Assembly: GCA_026418295.1 (NCBI GenBank)
Contig: JAOABP010000005.1
Coordinates: forward strand, 1 to 64,000
Direction: 5' to 3'
DNA: 64,000 bases
Source of the DNA: Caldifarciminota bacterium
Lineage (GTDB): Bacteria; Hydrothermota; Tepidihabitantia; Tepidihabitantales; Tepidihabitantaceae
A program made the position numbers and the translations under genes. Within the stretch, counting starts at the first letter, position 1; each line of letters begins with the position of its first letter. The notes below the pieces were generated by a model. The model searched no databases. It was not told the DNA's origin and saw only the letters and a list, made by a program, of their open reading frames with translations. This document shows, piece by piece, positions 56,137-64,000 of this stretch.

Positions 56137-58473
56137 ATGTCCGATTTTCTGACCGAGGCGGATACAAGAGCAAAGCTGATTGACCCGGTTTTACATCAGA
56201 AGGGCTGGACTGAAGATTTAATCCGACGGGAGGAAAGGCCTGGTGGAATTGAAGTTATTGATGGCAAGCCCAGAAAAAAAGGTCAGGGGAGGACCGATTA
56301 TATTCTCCGCATCCGGGTGAATATCGCCAGTCAGCCGGTGGCGGTTGCGCTCCTTGAGGCGAAGAGAAGTTCTGAACCGCCGGATAAGGGACTGGAACAG
56401 GCAAAAAGCTATGCCCGGCTCAACAATGTGCCCTTTATTTATTCTACTAACGGCTATCAGTTTGTAGAATACGACAGTTTTACCGGTTTGACATCGGCAC
56501 CCCGGCTGATGGCAGATTTTCCGACTCCGGCTGAGCTCCGTCAGCGCTATGAGAAGGGGATGGGTTTTTCGCTTGAGGATGAAAGGGCAAGACCTTTACT
56601 TGTGTCCTATCCGGGTGGTGAGGCAAGCAGGAGATATTATCAGGATGCGGCGGTCCGCTCAGTTCTGGAAAAAATTGCACAGGGCAGGAAGCGACTGCTC
56701 TTGTCACTGGCAACCGGCTCAGGCAAGACCTTTATTGCGGTCCATATCCTGAAAAAGATTGCGGATGCCGGACAGCTGCGCCGGGCGCTTTTTGTCTGCG
56801 ATCGGGACGAACTGCGAACCCAGGCTTTGAGTGCGTTTCAGAATGTCTTTGGTGCGGATGCGGCAGAGGTGACTACCAGTAATCCCCAGAAAAACGCCCG
56901 GATTCTTATCGCCACCTACCAGACCTTGAATGTTGCCGGTGAAACCGATGATGCCAAGTTCTTTATGGAAAACTATCCGGAAAACTACTTCAGCCATATT
57001 GTGATTGATGAGTGTCATCGCAGCGCCTGGGGAAAATGGAGCATCATCCTAAAACGCAATCCTGAAGCGGTGCAGATCGGCCTGACCGCCACCCCGCGCT
57101 ACTGGGAAGGCGGTAATGAGGAGGAACGAAAACAGGATGAGGAGATTACTGCTAACAACCTGCAATATTTCGGTGAGCCGGTATACGAATATGATATGGC
57201 ACAGGGCATCGAGGATGGGTATCTTCCTGCCTGCGAAATTGTGGTGCGGGAAATAAATCTGGATCTTTCCGGTATCAGTCAGGAGGATATTGAGGGCAAA
57301 GAGGCAAGGGATGCCTTTACCGGTGAACAGGTAAGCGCGGACGAAACCCGCCCTTATTACACTGCACCTACATTTGAAGATAAGATTCAACTGCCCGACC
57401 GGGTGAAGGCGATGTGCAGAGACCTGTTTGAGATGCTGCTTCAGACCGGCGGTCCGTATCAGAAAACGGTTATCTTCTGTGTCCGGGACAGCCATGCCGA
57501 TGCGGTGGCGGCAGAAATGAACAACCTCTATGCGGAATGGTGTGTCCGCAACAACGAGAAACGGCTTGAGCCCTATGCCTTCAAATGCACCGCAGCAGCC
57601 GAAGGCTCAAAATACATTGCCGACCTGCGCGGTTCCGAGAGAAGTCACTTCATCGCTACCACTGTTGATCTGATCACTACCGGGGTTGATGTGCCGATTT
57701 TGCGCAATGTGGTGTTTTTCAAGTATGTCCGCTCGCCGATTGCCTTCCATCAGATGCTGGGCAGAGGCTCCAGAATTCATCTGCCGACAAACAAGCTGAT
57801 GTTCCGGGTATATGACTACACCAATGCCACCCGGCTTTTAGGCAAACCGTTTTCGGTCCGTCATTATCCGAGCCGTGAGCGGGAGAGCAGGGATGAGCAC
57901 GAAAAGGAGCGAGTCATCCGGGTGGAGGGGTTTGATGTCCATATCAATCCTGCCGGCACTTATATTGTTACGCGGGATAAGGACGGGATGAAAAAGGTAA
58001 CAGTTGAGGAGTACCGGCAGATGGTTGCGGAGCGATTAAAACAGGAGGCACCGACCCTTGATACCCTGCGTGAGCTCTGGATTGAACCACAGAAACGCAG
58101 GAATCTGATTGACAAACTGCCGGATGATGGAGCAGGTCTGCGGCTGCTGCGGGAACTGATGGCGCGCAAGGATTACGACCTTTACGATATTCTCGCCGAG
58201 ATTGCCTACGGGATGGCACCCAAGACCCTGCAGGAGAGGGTTGATGCACTGGAATACAAACACCGGGACTGGCTGAACCGGTTGTCATCGCAGGCGCGGG
58301 AAACATTGCTTGCCATTGCCCGGCAGTTTATTCACGGCGGCACGGAGGAGCTGGAAAACCGGCGCATCTTTGACATTCTTAGAAAAGAAGGATTCAATGT
58401 GGACGCATTAAAGGAAATCGGCGAGCCCAGGGAGATTATTACTGAAGCCAAGCGAAGGCTATTTGCGGCATGA
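56137..58473 (+). CDS. hsdR: Type I restriction endonuclease subunit R
   Basis: A 778-residue EcoEI-like R subunit. The N-terminal nuclease has D54 (GRTDYIL), LLEAKR with E74 and K76, and the type I motif EQAKSYAR near 87-94. The SF2 helicase has LATGSGKTFIA (Walker A), VIDECHRSAWG (DEAD-type box), GLTATPRYW, and a later QMLGRGSRIH motif. It translocates and cuts DNA when bound to HsdM2S. First gene of the locus. Confidence 0.95.
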   Translation: MSDFLTEADTRAKLIDPVLHQKGWTEDLIRREERPGGIEVIDGKPRKKGQGRTDYILRIRVNIASQPVAVALLEAKRSSEPPDKGLEQAKSYARLNNVPFIYSTNGYQFVEYDSFTGLTSAPRLMADFPTPAELRQRYEKGMGFSLEDERARPLLVSYPGGEASRRYYQDAAVRSVLEKIAQGRKRLLLSLATGSGKTFIAVHILKKIADAGQLRRALFVCDRDELRTQALSAFQNVFGADAAEVTTSNPQKNARILIATYQTLNVAGETDDAKFFMENYPENYFSHIVIDECHRSAWGKWSIILKRNPEAVQIGLTATPRYWEGGNEEERKQDEEITANNLQYFGEPVYEYDMAQGIEDGYLPACEIVVREINLDLSGISQEDIEGKEARDAFTGEQVSADETRPYYTAPTFEDKIQLPDRVKAMCRDLFEMLLQTGGPYQKTVIFCVRDSHADAVAAEMNNLYAEWCVRNNEKRLEPYAFKCTAAAEGSKYIADLRGSERSHFIATTVDLITTGVDVPILRNVVFFKYVRSPIAFHQMLGRGSRIHLPTNKLMFRVYDYTNATRLLGKPFSVRHYPSRERESRDEHEKERVIRVEGFDVHINPAGTYIVTRDKDGMKKVTVEEYRQMVAERLKQEAPTLDTLRELWIEPQKRRNLIDKLPDDGAGLRLLRELMARKDYDLYDILAEIAYGMAPKTLQERVDALEYKHRDWLNRLSSQARETLLAIARQFIHGGTEELENRRIFDILRKEGFNVDALKEIGEPREIITEAKRRLFAA

Positions 58474-58543
58474 GGAAGATATCACTACGAGGTTTGAAAT
58501 TTATGGACTATGTAAACAGCCAAAAAGGAGGAGGTAGGTTAAG

Positions 58544-58567
58544 ATGAGGGAGATGTGTAAAACATGA
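58544..58567 (+). CDS. Tiny leader ORF overlapping HEPN gene 1
   Basis: GGAGGAGG (58528-58535) is well placed for ATG at 58544, which reads MREMCKT and stops at TGA overlapping the ATG at 58564 (ATGA). It may couple translation to the HEPN gene rather than make a functional peptide. Confidence 0.3.
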   Translation: MREMCKT

Positions 58568-59421
58568 AAAAATTAGATCCTTCAACACTCGAAGCATTAG
58601 CAGAACTGATATGTGGAGATAACAAACCTTGGTATAGAAAAGGTTGGCAACTGCCTATTTTCTTCAGAAATGCGGGATTGAATTGTACTGTCAATGAGGA
58701 TGATGATAACTATTCCAGAAAACAGTTTGCTCTTAAAAAATTACAAGAATACAATAAAAATCCAGCAGAGATAGAAAAGGTTATTAAGAGGATAGCAGAC
58801 CCGAAAGAATACAGAGGAGATCAAGAAACTGTAAATAATATAATAACAGAATTAAACAAGATTCTATTTTGGGAGGGTTTAAAGGTGGAGTTAGAAGCTG
58901 CGAGTCCTCAAATTAAAGAAATACCCCCTGGTTTGGTAGACCCAGAAAAAGAAACTTTTCGAGGGTTTTATATTCCTGATGTTTCAAAAATAATTAAGGA
59001 TCAATCATTGGAAAATATTCTACTTAACAGAATGAACGAGGCTTTAAAGTGTATTAATAACGGAGCGTATCTTTCCGCCATAATTATGATGGGGAGTTTT
59101 TTGGAAGGTGTTTTACTTGCAGTTCTTAACGAAAATCCCAGAGAAGCAAATACAGCCCAAAAAGCTCCCAAAGATTCGACAAGTCATATCAAGAAATTCC
59201 GGGATTGGACACTCAGCGAGATGATAGATGTGGCGCATGAAAGGGGATGGATTAAGGACGATGTTAGAAAGTTTAGTCATGCTTTAAGGGACTACAGGAA
59301 TATGGTCCATCCCTGGCATCAAAAGGAAATGAATGAAAATCCCGACAAAGATACATGCAAAATCTGCTGGCAAGTAGTAGCAGCTGCGATAAATAATTTA
59401 GTAAGTTCTCTCGGGGATTAA
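58564..59421 (+). CDS. HEPN-domain protein (AbiJ-like) inside the restriction operon
   Basis: A 285-residue protein. The first ~90 residues (LAELICGD...YRKGWQLPIFFRNAG) resemble what I recall of AbiJ N-terminal domains. The C-terminal half is helical and contains LRDYRNMVHP, giving R242-x6-H249, the HEPN ribonuclease signature. It is AT-rich compared with hsdR and hsdM. HEPN proteins often act as RNA-cutting abortive-infection toxins, so this may be an accessory effector triggered when restriction fails. The fold assignment is by motif only. Confidence 0.65.
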   Translation: MKKLDPSTLEALAELICGDNKPWYRKGWQLPIFFRNAGLNCTVNEDDDNYSRKQFALKKLQEYNKNPAEIEKVIKRIADPKEYRGDQETVNNIITELNKILFWEGLKVELEAASPQIKEIPPGLVDPEKETFRGFYIPDVSKIIKDQSLENILLNRMNEALKCINNGAYLSAIIMMGSFLEGVLLAVLNENPREANTAQKAPKDSTSHIKKFRDWTLSEMIDVAHERGWIKDDVRKFSHALRDYRNMVHPWHQKEMNENPDKDTCKICWQVVAAAINNLVSSLGD

Positions 59422-59422
59422 A

Positions 59423-60619
59423 ATGCCCGAAATCCATAAGTTACCCGAAGGATGGAAATTAACAAAGATATCTGAGGTTTGTGAGATAAATCCACGGATT
59501 CCGAAGGAATTTCAGCGGCTACCAGAGGCGTTAACCACGTTTGTTCCTATGGCTGCGGTAGATGAAAAAACTGGGAGTATTTTGAACGCCAAAACTGTGC
59601 CGTATCACAAAGTAGCAAAGGGCTATACATACTTTGAGGAAAACGATGTTTTATTTGCAAAGATTACTCCATGTATGCAGAATGGGAAACACGCTATAGC
59701 GCGAGATCTTATTGACGGCATAGGCTTCGGCTCAACTGAATTTCATGTATTGCGCCCTAAAAGGGATAAAGTTATCCCCGAATGGATCTGGTATTTCATT
59801 CGGCAACCATGTTTTCTTCGAGAAGCAGCAGCATATTTCACCGGAGCTGTCGGCCAGCAAAGAGTGCCTGAATACTTTCTTTCCCAATATGTTATCCCAC
59901 TCCCGCCTCTGTCCGTCCAGCAGCGAATTGTGGCGAAAGTTAAGGAGTTGATGGATGATGTTGAAAAGGCAAGAACCGCCTGCGAGAGACAGCTGGAGGC
60001 GGTAAAGGCACTGCCCGCCGCCTACCTCCGCCAGGTCTTTGAATCCGAAGAGGCGAAAAAGTGGGAAAGAAAAAGGCTGGGTGAGGTGTGTGAGGTTACT
60101 ATGGGGCAATCACCACCAGGGCATACATATAGCGATACTCCCATAGGTTTGCCATTCTTCCAAGGAAAAGCAGATTTTGGGGGCTACTTTCCTACTGTTA
60201 GAGTATGGTGTTCTCACCCCATAAAAATTGCCGAAGAGGGAGATGTTTTGATATCCGTTCGTGCGCCTGTGGGGCCTGTTAATATGAGTAACTTAAAGTG
60301 TTGCATTGGCCGTGGGCTTGCAGCGATTAGATGTAGAAATAATCCTCTGAACTGGTATGTTTTCTGGTATCTTCGGTTTCTTGAACCTCAGATGTCTTTA
60401 GTTGGGAGCGGTAGCACATTTAATGCTGTTACCTATGAGGAGCTTTACGAGATTAGCATCCCCCTTCCGCCTCTCTCCGTGCAGCAGCGGATTGTGGCAG
60501 AACTTAGAGAGAAGATGGCAGAAGTTGAGAAGTTACGCCAGACGATAGAAAAACAACTGGAGACGATCAACGCCCTGCCTCAGGCAATTTTAAGAAAGGC
60601 TTTCCGGGGGGAGCTGTGA
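59423..60619 (+). CDS. hsdS: Type I restriction specificity subunit S
   Basis: A 398-residue DNA-recognition subunit with two target-recognition domains. Each is followed by a conserved helix region LPPLSVQQRIVA then a long coiled coil (KVKELMDDVEKARTACERQLEAVKALP; ELREKMAEVEKLRQTIEKQLETINALP). The paired repeats set the spacing between half-sites. It starts 1 base after HEPN gene 1 and overlaps the next gene by 4 bases. Confidence 0.95.
   Translation: MPEIHKLPEGWKLTKISEVCEINPRIPKEFQRLPEALTTFVPMAAVDEKTGSILNAKTVPYHKVAKGYTYFEENDVLFAKITPCMQNGKHAIARDLIDGIGFGSTEFHVLRPKRDKVIPEWIWYFIRQPCFLREAAAYFTGAVGQQRVPEYFLSQYVIPLPPLSVQQRIVAKVKELMDDVEKARTACERQLEAVKALPAAYLRQVFESEEAKKWERKRLGEVCEVTMGQSPPGHTYSDTPIGLPFFQGKADFGGYFPTVRVWCSHPIKIAEEGDVLISVRAPVGPVNMSNLKCCIGRGLAAIRCRNNPLNWYVFWYLRFLEPQMSLVGSGSTFNAVTYEELYEISIPLPPLSVQQRIVAELREKMAEVEKLRQTIEKQLETINALPQAILRKAFRGEL
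59894..59934 (+). repeat. First copy of hsdS conserved-region repeat
   Basis: This 41-base segment matches 60458-60498 with five mismatches. It encodes the conserved IPLPPLSVQQRIVA after the first recognition domain. Confidence 0.75.
60458..60498 (+). repeat. Second copy of hsdS conserved-region repeat
   Basis: Direct repeat of 59894-59934, lying after the second recognition domain. Such repeats can allow domain exchange or deletion by recombination. Confidence 0.75.
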
Positions 60620-61629
60620 ATTACCACGGGTCTTATCGACGTCTGCTTCAAAACAGCATTTCCGCCTTTGTTTCTGCTATAGAAATTTATAATAAACCCA
60701 AGTTTTTTTATCGAGAAGAGTGTTTTGTTATACTTTTGTTAAATTCTTATGAGCTACTGTTTAAGGCGTTACTTTCGCGTAAAGGTCAGTCAATTTTTTA
60801 TAGAAAGAAATACAGACAGCCGTATAGAACACTATCTTTGAATGATGCATTTAATAAAGCTCAAAGATATTTTCCAGACGATATAGATCCTCTTCCTATT
60901 CGTAAAAACCTCGATCTTTTAAGCACCTATAGAGATAACGCAGTTCACTTTTATAACCAAAAAGGGTTTGAAGTGGTGATTTATGCTCTTGCACAGACTG
61001 CCATAATTAATTACAAAGATCTTTTGCTTCGCTGCTTCGGAAAGGATTTGGCAGACGAAATTAATTGGGCATTGTTACCTATAGGTACGAGCCCGCCAGT
61101 TGACCCAATACAATATATTTCAAGTTTATCGGCAACTAAAAGCAAAACTTCCCCGGCAGTAAGTCAATTCATTTCAGAGTTGAAATCGTCGATTGAAGAA
61201 GTAGAGAAGTTAGGTAAAGATATCGGGCGCGTAGTTACGATTTTTGAAGTGAAGTTAGAATCGGTCAAGAAGATCACCGCAGCGGATATTGTCATTGGAG
61301 TTGAAAGATCACAGGACAAAGACGGACCACTTGCTATAGTAAAGACTATCGACCCCAATGTTTCACATCCTCTTCGGAGAAAAGATATTGTTCTAAAAAT
61401 AGGACATATTCATGGCATTAAATTTACTAGCTATGTATTTGATGCTGTGGTATGGAGATATAATTTAAAAGCAGACCCCATCTATTGCTGGAAAGCAACA
61501 GAAGGAATACTAACGCGGTATTCGCCCACTATTATAACCCGAATAAAACAGCTAAGTAAAAATGATGTGGTCCATGCAATTGAAGATTACCGCGAGCGAA
61601 TGCGTAAAAAACGATGTCAAAATAATTAG
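60616..61629 (+). CDS. DUF3644/HEPN-like protein inside the restriction operon
   Basis: A 337-residue protein. Residues 1-140 fit the DUF3644-type HEPN fold: NSYELLFKALLSRKG, then STYRDNAVHFY with R106-x4-H111, the HEPN catalytic signature. The rest is helix and beta with no recognised motif. It is AT-rich like HEPN gene 1. The GTG start overlaps the hsdS stop (GTGA), so translation is coupled. A second, different HEPN gene in one restriction locus is unusual. Confidence 0.68.
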   Translation: MNYHGSYRRLLQNSISAFVSAIEIYNKPKFFYREECFVILLLNSYELLFKALLSRKGQSIFYRKKYRQPYRTLSLNDAFNKAQRYFPDDIDPLPIRKNLDLLSTYRDNAVHFYNQKGFEVVIYALAQTAIINYKDLLLRCFGKDLADEINWALLPIGTSPPVDPIQYISSLSATKSKTSPAVSQFISELKSSIEEVEKLGKDIGRVVTIFEVKLESVKKITAADIVIGVERSQDKDGPLAIVKTIDPNVSHPLRRKDIVLKIGHIHGIKFTSYVFDAVVWRYNLKADPIYCWKATEGILTRYSPTIITRIKQLSKNDVVHAIEDYRERMRKKRCQNN

Positions 61630-61640
61630 AAAGGAGTAGC

Positions 61641-63176
61641 GTGCGCAGCAACAATCGTAAAATCACCACACCGCAATCCTTGAATGCCTATATCAAATCC
61701 ATCTGTGATATTATGCGCCGGTCGGGGAGGGCGGGTGCTCTGGAGTATGTGCCGGAGCTGACCTGGATGCTTTTTCTGAAGATTCTGGATGAACGGGAGC
61801 AGCGGGAAGCCGAAGAGGCAAGGGCGCTCGGCGATACCTTCGTTCCCTCACTTGAATACCCTTACCGCTGGCAGGACTGGGCAGCACCTGAAGGCAAGAA
61901 ACGGCAGGAGTTGCAGGCGGGCACTTTTGGCGCATTTATGTCCTTTGTCAATGGTGAACTGATTCCCCATCTGCGAAATCTCAAACACCGTCCCGGAGCG
62001 ACACCACGGCAGAAGGTGATCAGCGAGGTGTTCTCTGCTACCGAGCGAACCGGCATTGATACCGCAAGAAATCTGCTGGATATTCTGGATAAGATAAATG
62101 AGCTGTCAGTAGACAGTGTTGATGAGACGCATATGTTTCCCATCTCACAGGTCTATGAGGGTCTCCTGCTGAAGATGGGGGAGAAAAATAATGATGGCGG
62201 GCAGTTTTTCACCCCGCGCGAGGTCATCCGGGTAATGGTGAAGGTAATTGACCCGCAGATCGGCGAGACTGTTTATGACCCCTGCTGTGGCACCGGCGGG
62301 TTTCTGGCGCAGGCTTATCAGTATATGAAAGAAAAGGCGAAGTCCGGTTCGGACATGGAGATTCTTAAGACCCGCACCTTTTACGGCAGGGAGAAGGATA
62401 ACAAGGTTTATCCGATTGCGCTGGCAAACCTCGTGCTTCAGGGGATTGATGAACCGCATATCTGGCATGGCAATACCCTGACCGGATTGGAGGTCTACGG
62501 CGGGTTGTTTGGTGATGCGCCGGCGCTTTACGATGTTATTCTTACAAATCCTCCATTTGGCGGTAAGGAGGGCAAGGATGCCCAGACCCGTTTTGCCTAC
62601 AAGACCAGTTCCACTCAGGTGCTTTTTCTCCAGCATGTGATTGACAGCCTGAAGCCGGGGGGCAGATGCGGGATTGTGATTGATGAGGGGGTGCTGTTCC
62701 GGACAAATGAAAATGCCTTTGTTCAGACCAAGCGGAAACTGCTGAATGAATGTAACCTGTGGTGTATTGTGAGTCTTGCTCCTGGTGTTTTTATTAATGC
62801 TGGTGCGGCAAGTAAGACAAATATTTTATTTTTTACGAAAGGCGAGCCTACACGCGAGATTTGGTATTATGAGGTTTATCCTCCCGAGTGGAGAGACAGA
62901 CAAGGGAGACTACGACCAGGAACTAGATTTACCATAAAATATCCTATCACTGCAAAGCACTTTGAGGAGTTTTTCCGCCTGCTGCCGGAGCGTGGTATCA
63001 GTGAGCGTTCGTGGCGGGTGTCAATTGAAGAGATTGAGGCGAAGGGTTATGATCTGAAGGCGGTCAATCCGAACCGGAAGGTTCAGGAGGATACCAGGAC
63101 CCCTGAGGAACTGCTGGAAGTAATCCGGTCTCAGGCAGAGGAGATTCTGAGAATTACCAGCCGGCTAAATTTCTGA
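61641..63176 (+). CDS. hsdM: Type I restriction methyltransferase subunit M
   Basis: A 511-residue N6-adenine methyltransferase. The N-terminal helical domain is followed by QFFTPREVIRVMV, SAM motif I DPCCGTGGF at 213-221, catalytic motif IV LTNPPFGG with NPPF at 303-306, and a C-terminal helical region. It methylates the host DNA with HsdS. The GTG start has AAAGGAG upstream. Last gene of the locus. Confidence 0.96.
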   Translation: MRSNNRKITTPQSLNAYIKSICDIMRRSGRAGALEYVPELTWMLFLKILDEREQREAEEARALGDTFVPSLEYPYRWQDWAAPEGKKRQELQAGTFGAFMSFVNGELIPHLRNLKHRPGATPRQKVISEVFSATERTGIDTARNLLDILDKINELSVDSVDETHMFPISQVYEGLLLKMGEKNNDGGQFFTPREVIRVMVKVIDPQIGETVYDPCCGTGGFLAQAYQYMKEKAKSGSDMEILKTRTFYGREKDNKVYPIALANLVLQGIDEPHIWHGNTLTGLEVYGGLFGDAPALYDVILTNPPFGGKEGKDAQTRFAYKTSSTQVLFLQHVIDSLKPGGRCGIVIDEGVLFRTNENAFVQTKRKLLNECNLWCIVSLAPGVFINAGAASKTNILFFTKGEPTREIWYYEVYPPEWRDRQGRLRPGTRFTIKYPITAKHFEEFFRLLPERGISERSWRVSIEEIEAKGYDLKAVNPNRKVQEDTRTPEELLEVIRSQAEEILRITSRLNF

Positions 63177-63253
63177 ACAGGCTAAATTAAAATTGCGCTC
63201 AGGATAAACGCTTTTCACAAAATTCTGTCCGGGCTTCTTGGGGCAACTTGTGC

Positions 63254-63281
63254 TTGACCGGCTGGGGTGTTATTATATGCT
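63254..63281 (+). promoter_or_regulatory. Leaderless promoter of apbE
   Basis: TTGACC (63254-63259), 16 bases and TATGCT (63276-63281) end 6 bases before ATG 63288. This spacing decides among three nearby start codons. Confidence 0.5.
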
Positions 63282-63287
63282 ATGGTG

Positions 63288-64000
63288 ATGAGGCGGTTGT
63301 TTTCTGTTTTAGGGGTGGCGGTGCTGGTCCTTGCCGGCTGTCGGAGGCAGGCGCCGAAGAGTGACCTGCGGAATCTGAAGAGGGTGGACACCACCGGTTC
63401 CGCATTCGGCAGTTATCTGCGGGTGCTGGCGGCAGGAAAAAATGAGGCAGCGATCCGGCGGGCGGTGGACAGCGTTTTTGTCCTCTGTGACTATTTCAAC
63501 CGGCTGTGGTCGCCCTTTTCCGAGTCGAGTGAGGTGAACCGGCTGAACCGGGCAGGCAGGCTGAAGGTTTCGGAGCATACCCGCCGGCTGATTGAGCAGG
63601 GGCTGGAGTTCAGCCGGCGGACAAACGGGGCGTTTGATATCACCGTGGCACCGCTGATGCGGCTGTGGGGGTTCCGGGACCGGCGGTTCCGGGTGCCGCT
63701 GCCGGCAGAAGTTGAGGCGGTCCGGTCGTTTGTCGGTTATGAGCGGGTGCGGCTGGGTCCGGGGAATGAGGTTTTTCTTGAGCCGGGGATGGAGCTTGAT
63801 CTCGGCGGTATCGCGGTCGGCTATGCCCTGGACCGGGTGGTGGAGCTGCTGAAGCGGAAGGGGGTTGAGGTCGGGCTGGTGGATGCGGGCGGTGATATTG
63901 CGGTTTTCGGCGATTTCCGGGCGGCGATCGGGGTGCAGAATCCGCGCAGTGAAGGGGTGGAGCGGGTGGTGATGGTCAGGGATGCGGTGGTTGCCACTTC
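63288..64000 (+). CDS. apbE: FAD:protein FMN transferase (ApbE), 3' end beyond window
   Basis: 237 codons visible. Lipoprotein signal MRRLFSVLGVAVLVLAGC with Cys in LAGC. The ApbE fold follows: GSAFGSYLRV, FNRLWSPFSESSEVNRLN, TNGAFDITVAPLMRLWGF, and LDLGGIAVGYALDRVVELL with VGLVDAGGDIAVFG. It attaches FMN to flavoproteins outside the membrane. ATG at 63282 is an alternative start. Confidence 0.9.
   Translation, partial: MRRLFSVLGVAVLVLAGCRRQAPKSDLRNLKRVDTTGSAFGSYLRVLAAGKNEAAIRRAVDSVFVLCDYFNRLWSPFSESSEVNRLNRAGRLKVSEHTRRLIEQGLEFSRRTNGAFDITVAPLMRLWGFRDRRFRVPLPAEVEAVRSFVGYERVRLGPGNEVFLEPGMELDLGGIAVGYALDRVVELLKRKGVEVGLVDAGGDIAVFGDFRAAIGVQNPRSEGVERVVMVRDAVVAT

Overview
The window looks like a chromosomal contig from an uncultured, probably thermophilic bacterium of the candidate phylum WOR-3 (Stahlbacteria) or a close relative in the FCB neighbourhood. 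This is inference from gene content. The supporting features are secreted proteins ending in FlgD-like or T9SS-like C-terminal modules, a C25 (gingipain)-like protein, a GWxTD-domain protein, a PurL with fused PurS-like domains, an archaeal-type fructose-1,6-bisphosphate aldolase/phosphatase, HPr kinase without a visible PTS, and a large SRP RNA with an Alu domain. The code is standard: TGA ends many conserved genes. Most of the window is moderately GC-rich; two defence loci are clearly AT-richer.

Layout. 1-6.6 kb: start of a secreted protein, cutA, a HEAT-repeat protein, and smc-ftsY (minus). 6.6-15.6 kb: a secreted thioredoxin-like protein with an in-frame TGA at the first Cys of its CxxC motif, an M23 peptidase with parB and parA, a large C25-like surface protein, a beta-barrel-like protein and a helical-repeat secreted protein. 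15.7-18.3 kb: NtrC-family response regulator and histidine kinase. 18.4-26 kb: a carboxypeptidase-regulatory-domain protein, a degenerate 2H-like protein, a ThiI-like sulfurtransferase, then tspO, peroxiredoxin, a ferritin-like protein, a membrane coiled-coil protein and purL. 26-32.5 kb (minus): hprK-hpf, ffs (SRP RNA)-dnaX-recR, an NMT1-like binding protein and a TPR protein.

32.6-36 kb: AT-rich McrBC island next to a truncated secreted-protein remnant. 36-49.6 kb: LVIVD beta-propeller, gyrA, nnr-propeller-HAD operon, cold-shock gene, folK-deoxynucleoside kinase-panB-panC, an MFS transporter and FBP aldolase/phosphatase. 49.6-55.8 kb: MoxR, YceD/DUF177, urocanate hydratase, a GWxTD protein and a three-gene minus-strand operon. 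56.1-63.2 kb: a type I restriction locus in the order hsdR, HEPN gene 1, hsdS, HEPN gene 2, hsdM. 63.3 kb to the end: start of apbE.

Two themes cut across the window. Promoters are readable as TTGACx, a 16-18 base spacer, then TAxxxT. They fall into two classes: genes with a Shine-Dalgarno have a leader of tens of bases, while about sixteen genes without one have the -10 box only 3-12 bases upstream of the start codon, implying leaderless or nearly leaderless mRNAs. The most interesting loci are the probable selenoprotein at 6.7-7.4 kb, with a bacterial-SECIS-like hairpin just after the TGA, and the type I restriction operon carrying two different HEPN-type genes between its subunits.
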